A stretch of 64,000 bases of DNA from Aralia elata (Eukaryota > Streptophyta > Magnoliopsida > Apiales > Araliaceae): NCBI GenBank assembly GCA_034770075.1, contig CM068384.1:92964720-93028719 (forward strand). The letters are read 5' to 3'. Every line of letters begins with the position of its first letter. Position 1 is the first letter of the stretch. The notes under the pieces were generated by a model. The model worked only from the letters and a program-made list of their open reading frames with translations, ran no database searches and was not told where the DNA came from. The position numbers were made by a program, and so were the translations under genes. This document shows positions 48,481 through 58,242 of the stretch, one piece after another.

Positions 48481-48542
48481 TTTTATTAAATAATATTCTT
48501 AAACCCTAATTACAAGGCTACTCGATTTCTCGGGTTGTCACA

Positions 48543-48810
48543 AAGATACTTGACGTTAATCGCCTTTTGAGAGTCCTACATATTTAACGCCCATAGACAT
48601 ACTAATTAGCCATCAATAGACTATCATGTATTAGTTTGAACTTAATTTAGTTCTTATTTTGTAATATCCGCATTTCATTAGTTAGTTAATGCGAGCTATC
48701 TTTACTAACTTTATTCGGTGTCGCGGCGTATGAAAACGACACGACTCATAAACTTCTTTCTTCAATGATTTACTTCAATTACATTCAATGTTATGGTGTA
48801 AACATACTAA

Positions 48811-48862
<52 letters not shown>

Positions 48863-50291
48863 AAGTGTTTATAAATTTAATTCCTTTATTAAATTAGAGA
48901 TTACTATATGTTAAATAATTCCATGCTCAAAATAGCTCTAGTGATATCAATACATGAATACATCATGCTTTTATACATAAACTCAAGCTTATATAGCGTT
49001 TTCCTAATTTATTTCATGTTTTGAATGTATTTATAATTATATATATATGAATTATAATATATATTATTTTATATATACGTATTGATTTATTTCCATTTTT
49101 TCATGAGCTAACTATCAAATTCATCCAAAACATCACACAAACAAGCTAACTCGCTGCAGTGCAGCCCAAACAGCAGAGCGCTACGCGCGGCTGCTACTGC
49201 CTGCAACAGCGGCTATGTCCTGTTGTCCACTTCCCAATTTTATAACTCCCAAACTATGAATCCAATCACGACAAATTTTTAATATGTTGTACTTGATATA
49301 GCATACTATTTTTAAAAAATATTACCCATCTAAACAAACCTCATAGACCCAATTTACATTGAGAGATGAGACAGTAATGAATTGAGTTTGGGATATATGA
49401 TTCCTTAGCTTAGTGTACCCTTCTTGATTTAAAATTCCCACACCTCATGCTTGCTAGTTAAATGAGTCATCACATTTATTAAACTTATCAACATATGTAT
49501 ACACCTCATATTTCTTTGGCTTAATACTCAGCTACAAGTTTAGTTTTATTAACTTCCACCTCATGCTTTACTTTTACATGTAATGTATATATTACATACA
49601 TTATATATTATACTTACATTACATAAATGGTACTTCTAATACACATCAATAATTGTATTTATATTTGCTTAATTATTTCAATAAAATGAAATCGATACAT
49701 TAGATAAGTATAACTCATTTAATGTAACGAAAATATTATATTAAAATAACTAATATTTAATTATTTATTTTAATTCAATTAACTAAATTGTATAATTAAA
49801 TATAATAATCTAATTCTCTCTATAAATTGTTTTCTAACAATTTATTTACACTACAAATATATAATTTAATATATTCCATACTTTGTTAAAATGAATTTCA
49901 TTTACATCCATTTTGCCTAATATTAAATATTATACTACTATTTATGCTACAAGTAATTATTGTAACATAAATATAACTATCCTTAGTAAATAAATAAATT
50001 TATTTATTTATTTAATCAAATTAGACATTTTAAATTCACAAATAGTTAATTAGTGAATTACCTTTCTTATTTCATCTTGTAGCCTATTCAAGCTAACTTA
50101 TTTATTAATTATTAAATATAATTTTTCAAATAAATGTATATTTTTCATATTTATTATATACATCTAATTCATCACGAAAAAACACAGCACAAAAATATTT
50201 ATGCAGTCAAACACACTTAACATATCTTAAAATAAGAAATTTATTTATTTATTTCTTATTTTAATAATATCTGAATATTCGGATTGTCACA
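48543..50291 (-). repeat. G1 5' LTR, outer part
   Basis: Aligns with 19342-21654 of the 3' LTR (AAGATACTTGAYGTTAATCG onward) and ends GGATTGTCACA at 50291, next to the TSD copy ATTCA. A (TG)n(TA)n microsatellite at 48812-48858 replaces a short TA tract in the other copy. A deletion of about 550 bp near 49360 distinguishes it. The inner part of the LTR is lost to the G2 junction. Confidence 0.85.
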
Positions 50292-50296
50292 ATTCA

Positions 50297-50630
50297 ACAG
50301 TTGTTTGTTAAAAACTTATGTTGTCTATCATTTTCTAAATCTCTGATTTTGAAGGCTAAGGATAACTTATTCTTCGTTATCTTAGTCATAATATTCTTTA
50401 TTGGGTTATTTAAGCTCACCCTTTTGTTTCATAATTCCTTTCAAAAATGAGAGTGTAGCTGGGGCTAATCGGGAGAACAAAGGAATGAAGTGATGGTCCA
50501 AGTTTGTAGTTGTAGTAGTCCTCACCAATTGTGGCAATAATTCTCATAATTTAAATAGGGGAATTTATGTATGTTGTTTGTATTTTGGCAACTCAAACTA
50601 GGTGGTGTAGACCCGAATTTGGGGGCGTCA
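50297..50630 (+). mobile_element. G0 5' LTR, right part
   Basis: Continues the LTR begun at 16701 after removal of G1, ending ACCCGAATTTGGGGGCGTCA. A primer-binding site TGGTATCAAAGC (one base off the tRNA-iMet match) follows at 50635-50646. G3's LTR ends in almost the same words (61491-61510). Confidence 0.75.
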
Positions 50631-50831
50631 TAGTTGGTATCAAAGCTTAGGGATATGATATCTGGTGGAGAATTGCGATTAGAACTAGGTGAGGAGAGAT
50701 GAGTATAATCATTCACTAGCATGTCTTACCTAAGTTAAATTTCGTTATCTAATTAGTTGGCCTAGATGTAGAGACAAGAAATGATATGTCAATTTTTTTA
50801 ACTAACCTTTGTTTTGTAGCCGCATTTCAAA
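50631..50831 (+). other. G0 leader with primer-binding site
   Basis: Untranslated leader between the 5' LTR and gag. The primer-binding site is at 50635-50646. Nothing else recognised. Confidence 0.7.
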
Positions 50832-50941
50832 ATGACATCTGAAAACCAAGAGATGAACAACGGAATGCAGGAGACAATTGAGACCTTGCCAACTATTAAC
50901 CAAGATGCTGTGAATTAGGAGGACAATAATTCTCCTATGAT

Positions 50942-53023
50942 TGTTGGTCGATTTCGCAACCGAAAAATACACGCAAGTATACGCGGTCAACAAGTAATTA
51001 TAAAGTGATAAGAGAGTTGTCGAACCCATAGGGAATTGTTCTAGTGTATCCCAAGTACCAACTATATATCGTCTTAATTTTAATTAGACAAATGATGATT
51101 TGATGTTTTTGTTGTTGGTAGTGACTAAGATAATAATAATTAAGTAAAAGATACTTAAATTCTAATATTAACAAGTCTAAGATTGCAATTTCCCCCAACA
51201 CTTCATTTGAATATCATAACACTCTCATTTGAATTAATTAACAACATAGAATTGCCAACCGAGAAATCAAAGCTACTTATAAGCCTCTGTCGATGGTCAA
51301 ATTCGAATCTTCCTAACGCGGCATATAGGTATATGTCTATCCTACATACTATCAAGAGACCAATTTCAAGAACAATTACAAGACACGTGTCACTAAATCT
51401 CATTAACCATCCTTTCAATTACTAACTTTCACATAGGAAGTCATTAAAAATTGATTCTCCATTGGTTACACACGGTATCTAGGTATATGTTTATCCTAAA
51501 TATTATCAAGTTACCTATCATTGAGGATAATCAACGAGACACACGTCACTAAATCTCAATTAATTACCCATAATATTTAACTCTCGCATGATATCATAAC
51601 AAGGTCTAAACACTATAATCCGTTCGTCAAGTTCATATAGGTTCCCACGGTAATTACTAGCTAGGAAATTAAGAAATGAAGCATAAATTATGGTATTCAA
51701 TTCACAAATGAGTAATTAATAACATAGAGAGAAAAGTCAATTCGAACTATGAGTTGGGTTCCATTGAAATCTTAGAATACAAGCTCTAGTTCATGGTAGC
51801 TAAGCAAAATATCAAACACATGGTGTACATCATGAAATAGAAATACAAATTCAAAGGAAAGCAAGAGATGATAAAACTCATTTTGAAGATATTTATATGT
51901 TGCTTACTTGGTTGATGTCAATTTCTAGCTTTTCCTCTTCCTTTGGCAATCTTTTCTCCTTATGTTCCTTAGCTTGTTGCTGGAATTTCCTTGAATTGCA
52001 GCCCTCAAGCTCTTGTTGGTGATGTATGTGCAGCCTTCCAAGGTCTAGATATCCCTTTGACAATCCTTTCCTTCTTGGTTCTTTGGCTTTTGCTGAGTTT
52101 TCCTTGTATTGCAGCTCTTTGGCTCTCTATTTTGTTGTTTTAGTGTAGCCTTCTAATCCCTAAATATGAAATATGAAGCCCCAAAGAGATATTATATAGT
52201 GCCTCCATGAAAAACCCTAGCCAAACATCAGATTTTGGGTCAAAAAGTAAGTTGGAATCGCACTAGGAGCTCAAAAGATCGCACTTAGCACGCCTAGGCG
52301 CACCCGCACACTGCTCGCCGTGCCCGCTCCCAGCCCCTGGCCATGCCGCACACACACAACTTGCCCACGCCGCGCGCACGCTGGCTTCCTGGTGCCTGGC
52401 GCCGCGCGCCTACGCCCATTCCGCGCGCCCGCGCCCATGGCCTGTCACCCGACTCAGCTTTGACCTCTGTTAGTAAAATGGCCATAACCTCTTCGTCTGA
52501 ACTCGGATTAAGGCGATTAAATAGGGTATGGAAAGCGAAGAAGTAGCTCTACAACTTTCATAACTGGAGCGTGTCGAGATATTGGTCGGAGGACGGCCCA
52601 AATTGAGCCCGAAGCAACTGCTATGTAAAATTCATGCCTAAACCGATGGTAAAATGGTCATAACTCTCTCATACGAACTTCAAATTGGATGATTGAAGAT
52701 GTTCTGGAAAGCTAAGACAAATATCGACAACTTTCATTCTTTGAGTTTTGAGAGATTCAGATTGGATCATGGGTGAAATTGGGAAACAAGCAGATACTGT
52801 ACCGAAAAGCAAGTTATGGGTATTGATTCCAAGGAGCTTTTATTTCAATTCCTACAAAACAACGTAAAAACACATAAAAGCATACAAAAATATATAAAAG
52901 CAATACAAAACTACATTACATAACAATAAGATGAAAACACATAAAACCAAACGAAATGACTTAGGATTTACAAATTATTAAGCTCAAAAGGACCTAATTT
53001 GTGTATATAAAATACACTCATCA
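50942..53023 (-). repeat. Element E 3' LTR (2082 bp)
   Basis: Begins on the minus strand TGATGAGTGTATTTTATATA and ends GAAATCGACCAACA. It contains a GC-rich island (about 52288-52450) and two copies of the module also seen in the LARD and H LTRs (52450-52560 and 52641-52739). CATTTGAATATCATAACACTCT-type text at about 51200 has inverted relatives in the solo LTR (about 45549-45561), as expected of kin. Confidence 0.9.
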
Positions 53024-54374
53024 AATACCCCCAAACTTAAATCTTTGCTTGTCCTCAAGCAAAACAAACCTAAACTACATACTTCAAACACTTCTAATAC
53101 AACCTAACTTGAGCAATGAATTAATAAGCCGACAATGGTCTCAAAGACATCAACACATGGAACTCAAGAGAACAAACAAAACGTTACAAGTCTAAAATTT
53201 CAATTAGCTAGTCATAACTTGCTTAAGGTCCCTTCCGTGTGTGTGTGAGTACCCACTAGCACTAAATCAATTATAGCTCGGATGAACCTATGCAACCATA
53301 GTATCTTATGAAAGAAATCAAAGTAAATCCCAAACAACATGCTTAACACATCACTCAATACAAAGGTATATAAATCACAATTCCAAAAATTTTGAGAACC
53401 AAGGGCTCTAGGTGAGTGCATTTTATGCTCCATCTCAACCTTAAGCATGCTCATATGGGCGAGTGCGTTTTACGCTCAACCTCAACCTCTTGCAAGATTT
53501 GCAATATACAATTTTCTTTCTTTAATCACAATTATAAGAGAGTGCGTTTTACGCTCTATCTCTCCTACGCATGTGTCCATGAGTGAGTGCATTTTACACT
53601 CCATCTCAACTCGCCACATGACCATCAATTCAAACACAACAAATTTGGACACCTTGCTTCGAGTGATGTTTAAACGAGTTCTAGAGTTTATAGAAATTTT
53701 TCACAAGCATTCGGTTATAAAAGCCTTCTCTAAGCATACAACTAGCTTAATACTCATGGGTAAGTGCATAAAAGTGAAATGATGCATAAGCAAAATAATA
53801 ACCAATGAACGATAAGCACAAAGACTAAGCAATAATTGTCTACTTGTCATGAGTTAGACTCTCTTTAAACAAGAAATTATCATTCACCATGTATTATAGT
53901 TCAAATCAAATTAAAATAATGCTCAAGGGACACAACCTAAAATAAAAATAAATTTTTATTCTTTATTTTTTATTTTTTTTGAACAAAAACACATAACTAA
54001 AAACACACCAAAACTAAAATAAAAACACAAATAATAAATACTACCCCCAAACTTAAACTTAACATTGTCCTCAATGTCTGATATATGAAAAAGTAAAATA
54101 GAAGACTTCCCTGAGAACGTGTCACGCGTCATTGATATCATCTTTTAATACCTTTAAGTTGGGGGCGTACCTGAAAGCAGATGACTAAAGAAATTAAAAT
54201 ACAATTACACAACTAAAATGCAATTAAGCAAAAAAAAAAGCAAAACAATAAACTTGGGTTTCCTCCCAAGAAGCGCTTGGTTTAAAGTCGTTAGCCCGAC
54301 TCCTTTATTTTCTTTCAATCCGGCTCAATCGCAAAATTGAGCATTGCATGCCGCCTAGTTGTTCTTTTTTTGAT
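53024..54374 (-). other. Element E interior: pol end and long 3' region
   Basis: At about 54295-54240 the minus strand encodes QALLGRKPK, resembling the ALLGRQPK-type terminus I associate with Athila/Tat pol, so this is the very end of pol. Then come two GAGGACA..TTTAAGTTTGGGGG phrases, at 54044-54080 and 53024-53065. Between them, about 53410-53610, four copies of GAGTGCGTTTTACGCTC or near variants are spaced 40-80 bp, each an imperfect palindrome. Non-coding otherwise. Confidence 0.65.
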
Positions 54375-55101
54375 TTGCACTCAGCACGCCCAGGCGCGCT
54401 CGCACACTGCTCGCCGCCCCCGCGCCCAGCCTCTGGCCATGCCGCACGCCCGCAGCTCGCCCACGCCGCGCGCGCGCACTGGATGCCTGGTGCCTGGAGC
54501 CACGCGCCCACGCCCATGGCCTGTTACCCGACTCAGCTTTGACCTATGTTAGTAAAATGGCCATAACGTCTTTGTCTGAACTCGGATTAAGGCGATTAAA
54601 TAGGCTATGGAAAGCTAAGAAGTAGCTCTACAACTTTCATACCTGGAGCTTGTCAAGATATTGGCCGGAAGAAGACCCAAATTGAGCCCGAAGCAACTGC
54701 TGTGTAAAATATATGCCAAATTCGATGGTAAAATGACCATACCTCTCTCATACGAACTTCAAATTGGATGATTCAAGATGTTATGAAAAGCTATGACAAA
54801 TATCTACAACTTTCATTCTTTGAGTTTTGAGAGATTTGGATTAGATCATGGGTAAAATTGGGAAACAAGAAGATATTGTACCGAAAAGCAAGTTATGGGT
54901 ATTAATTCCAAGGAGCTTTTATTTCAATTCCTACAAAACAACGTAAAAACACATAAAAACATACAAAAATATATAAAGCAATACAAAACTACATTACATA
55001 ACAATAAGATGAAAACACATAAAATCAAACGAAATGACTTGGGATTTACAAATTATTAAACTCAAAAGGACCTAATTTGTGTATATAAAATACACTCATC
55101 A
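54375..55101 (-). repeat. Element E 5' LTR, partial (727 bp)
   Basis: Matches 52270-53023 closely, including the GC-rich island (54375-54530) and both modules (54530-54640, 54721-54818), then stops abruptly at about 54375, where unrelated interior sequence begins. The LTR's other two thirds are deleted. Confidence 0.88.
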
Positions 55102-56381
55102 ATGACCCTAGAAAATAACGTTACTGACCATATGATGTATGATGGCTTTTTAAGGGAATTTCTATAATTCATGCCAAACCAGACAAGAAGAACTTATATT
55201 TATAATATAGGTGGAAACGCTGGTAACTCGCGATTGGTCACTGCTAAGCAGTTCAAGGAGCTGGGACTGCCTGCGTTTTTCGGGAAGCCAGACCCACTCA
55301 AGGTAGAGGCGTGGATCAAGCAAATGACGAAAATATTTGATGTACTATGATGTGCTGATGAAAAAAAGGTTCCCTTCGCCACCGTTATGCTGCGAGGAGA
55401 GGCGGATCACTAGTGAGAATCAGTGAAATATACTCATCATTCGGCACTCGAGATGTTTTGAGCGGAGTTCAATAAATTTTTCAATGAAAAGTATTTTTTA
55501 GAGAGTATTCGTCACATGAAGAAGGTATAATTCATCAAATTGGAGCAGAATAACATGACTGTCTCACAGTATGAGGCCAACTTTGCCGAACTATCCTGAT
55601 TTTCACCCCACTTGGTGGACAATGAAGAGCACATGACTCAAATATTTTACGAGGTTTGAAACCTGAAATTCGTCAACATCTTATGTCTCTTAAACTTCAT
55701 TGTATTTAGATATCGTGGATAGGGCTCAGTTACTAGAGCGAGAAAAAGAGACGTTTTAACCGGGAGGCAATGACTATCAAAGGGAGAGAAATCACGATAA
55801 TAATTGTAACAATGTTAGTAATCATCGGAACAACGAGAACCATCGAGAAGGCAATCACCATGCCAAAAATGGAAACCACTTCCATGGCAATCCTGGCGTA
55901 GATAATAGAGGAACGAGCTTAATGGAAATGACTTCAAGAAAAGAAGATTCAATAATGATCATGAAAAGGCATCGACATCAACACCAATTTCAAAGGGAGG
56001 GGAACGAGTACCAGTCAAATGTTACAAGTGTGGACAAGAGGGACATATCAGCCCAAACTATACATAATCATCCAAGGTCTGTTACAGTTGTGGGAAGGAA
56101 GGCCACATATTGCTCGATTTTGTCCATCAGTAAAATTGAATCCATCTATAATGGCGACACCCAAGGCAACCACAGACATGCCAAAACCTATGGTTCAGGA
56201 GAGAGCTTTTGTTGTGACATCCCAAAAGGCATGGAATCCAAACGAAGTTATAATCGATAAGCTACTCATAAAATCTTGTGAAGTCTATGCCCTGTTAAAT
56301 ACTAGCTCTACCCACTCTTTTATTTCACCTACATATGCTCAATGTTTGAACTTGACTCTTGAGAAATTAGACTTTCACTTA

Positions 56382-58242
56382 TGATAAGTATAAAATATGT
56401 TATGTTTTTATCTCTTAATGTCTAGTCTTTTATACTTATTTGGCACCTAAATGTACTCACTATTCTAATATTTTGATTTAGGTTGCAAATGGAGCTATTA
56501 AATGAAAAATGAGTTATTTCCGCACTTTTGGATTGTTTTGAAATTAGTCCGTCCACTTGAGGCCCAAGTTTGTCCTTCGTCCAACCAATATCTCTCAAAG
56601 CTCAAATAAGGAAAGTTGTAAATCTATTTCTTAACTTTCCGGATCATCTTGAAACGCCTAAATTAGAGCTCGAGTTAGAGAGCTATGACCATTTTACCAA
56701 CGGACATCGAAGTTGAAAATTTCAGATTGTTTGGCTTTTGGACAGATTGACCTCTGGAGCTTCATTTACGATTTGAATTGTGTTAGAGTTTCAAAATAAG
56801 AATGTGGTCTTCTTGAAGTTTTTAGTGGACTTCTCAAGCTTTCTAGAATGGTATGGTGAGCAAAAATTCGAATTCATTTGGGCCTCCAAACACTACTTTT
56901 TAGACAGCTGGTCCGAATCCCACATGGACTGGATTCTTGTTCGTACCAGTTGGAGTATTTGGGCCATAATTTGCATTTTTCAACCCAAATCAGGTTATTC
57001 AAAAGCCCAAATTCATTAGAAACTCCAGGGCTACAATGTTTATTCTTTGCCTAAGTCCAAAATCGGTGGTTTGCTGATTCAAAATTGGCTTACAAGGTGC
57101 TGATCAGTTTAGTTGTTAGATTTGGACTATTTGTGCATCACATGGGCACGTTTTTGGGTGGATTCTTCCTTGGTTGGCTGATGCACATGAGTAGATTGGG
57201 TGTTTAATCTTGACTTATGATGATGGGTTAGCACACTATGAGGTCCTATAAATACTAAGTGAAGCTAGGCTTTATTTTGCTAATTTACACACTAATTCAC
57301 CACCAATTCCTTGTATCCATTCTCCACATTATTTTGTTAGTATAGGAGTAGGGAGAGGAAGTAGACCTCCAGGGGGAGGCTACTCTCCTCTCCATTTTTA
57401 TAGTTCAAGAGCAAACAAGGGATCAACACTTATAGAAGCCTAGAATCGAAGGTGAAAGCTTGGAGATTGAAGATTGTGATCCGAAGTGACAGCCGGAGAT
57501 CAAAACATAGTTTTTCTTCTCTAAACTCTTCCTTTATTTTTGTATTCTATTATTATTGAATATCTTGTAAATTATATTTTGTATATTTGCTATGAACTCT
57601 TCTCATTTCTTTTATTTAGTTCCAATGGGATGTTGAACTTTATTTGCACTTTTCATTCCTTCTTATATGAAGTTCATTCTTGATAATCCGTTTTAACTGT
57701 TGAATGTTATTTGGCTTAACTAATTTAGTTTCTACAGGATTAAATTGGTTAACTGATATCATCTGCTAGATCAAGGGATAATATTACGCGTGATTGATAT
57801 TGTGCCTAATCATTAGTAGCAATTAGTGATACATGATTGTGGTTAAGCTTTTGAGTATTGCTATGATTATTGGAAGACAGGTTAAATAATCTAAGCTTGT
57901 GTGATTGTTGCTTGGAATAGTCTAATTCCCTAGATCTTAATGCTACTATTATATTAAATCTAGAGAGCTTGTTCTAGGTTGTATAATGGTTAGAATCTTG
58001 TGAAGAGCTTGTTTCATTGAGTGATAATTAAGGGGATTTTCGGGTAGCAGAACTTGTTGTTACCTAGGGCTATTAATTTCATTGAAGGATAAATATTGCT
58101 ATGATAAAGTGATATTGAACGGAATAACTAAAGTCTTTATTTTATTCTTATTTTGTTTCAGTTAATTCGTTAAATAAAATTCCAAACCCACCTCATTTGG
58201 TTTACAAAGCATAAATTTAGACTAATCATTCTCTATGGGATC
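56382..58242 (+). mobile_element. Element H: LTR cut by G3
   Basis: Starts TGATAAGTATAAAATATG at 56382, directly in G0's protease frame, after ACTTA (possible TSD; the other copy is outside the window). It has a TATA box (TATAAATA, 57247-57254) and one module copy (56611-56718), and runs into TTCTCTATGGGATC, a phrase usual near the end of Athila/Tat LTRs, where G3 begins. The rest of H lies beyond the window or was lost. The 79-codon frame at 56780-57019 has no motif. Confidence 0.7.
57247..57254 (+). promoter_or_regulatory. TATA box of LTR H
   Basis: TATAAATA after GGTCC, with a C/A-rich likely start region 25-40 bases downstream. Inferred LTR promoter. Confidence 0.55.

Larger units (their letters stand above)
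44291..48542 (-). mobile_element. G2: LTR fragment of a related gypsy element
   Basis: On the minus strand it starts TGTGACAACCCGAGAAATCG at 48542 and keeps the layout of the G1 and LARD LTRs (ATACTAATTAGYCA, AGGAAACTTGCC and TTGCTCAGCAAG blocks in the same order) but is clearly diverged. It is truncated at about 44291 and joined to the gag remnant. It interrupts G1's 5' LTR at 48542/48543. A 1212-bp solo LTR (44624-45835) is nested in it. Confidence 0.65.
18357..50291 (-). mobile_element. G1: composite Ty3/gypsy (chromovirus-like) element
   Basis: The outer borders are TGTGACGC... at 18357 and ...GATTGTCACA at 50291, flanked by the exact 5-bp duplication ATTCA (18352-18356 and 50292-50296). 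Orientation is minus: the 3' LTR is 18357-21654, preceded on its strand by a purine tract (GAAGGGGGAAGAA, 21655-21667) and by CAGGGACAAAATC text that resembles the GAGGACGAAATTC signature I associate with the Tekay/Del lineage. Gag, protease and integrase fragments remain. It has been interrupted by a CACTA element (22442-44081) and by another LTR fragment, G2 (44291-48542). All coding parts are broken. Confidence 0.85.
50942..55101 (-). mobile_element. Element E: internally deleted gypsy element (Athila/Tat-like)
   Basis: 4160 bp with ends TGTTGGTCG and CACTCATCA, flanked by ATGAT (50937-50941) and ATGAC (55102-55106), a 5-bp duplication with one change. On the minus strand the 3' LTR is 50942-53023, preceded by TTTAAGTTTGGGGGTATT, a usual polypurine-tract phrase in Athila/Tat elements. 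The 5' LTR survives only in part (54375-55101). Between them only the last codons of pol and a long 3' untranslated region remain; gag, most of pol and the primer-binding site are deleted. Confidence 0.88.
50832..56381 (+). pseudogene. G0 gag (to protease start), split by element E
   Basis: The gag ATG is at 50832 (MTSENQEMNN). The frame breaks at 50941 for element E and resumes at 55107. The second part has the retrotransposon Gag domain (LPAFFGKPDPLKVEAWIKQM, VPFATVMLRGEADH, FNKFFNEKYF, NNMTVSQYEANFAEL; 55230-55600), then two CCHC knuckles near 56020-56125 and the start of a protease (STHSFISP, about 56310-56330). Damage: several in-frame stops (one in the 50832-50941 part, one in place of the usual Gly in FDVLG, two in place of the Trp pair after GEADH), a Tyr in place of the last Cys of knuckle 1, a 2-base insertion in knuckle 2, and the protease motif reading NTSS instead of D(S/T)G. 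It is cut at 56381 by element H. Family assignment is sure; the gene is dead. Confidence 0.9.

Noticed and set aside
52294..52546. Arg/Ala/Gly-rich frames on both strands, and equivalents at 54305-54552
   Set aside because: Open only because of CG-rich low complexity in the E LTR; frames differ between the two LTR copies.
56780..57019. 79-codon frame with many aromatic residues
   Set aside because: Within the H LTR upstream of its TATA box; no domain recognised.
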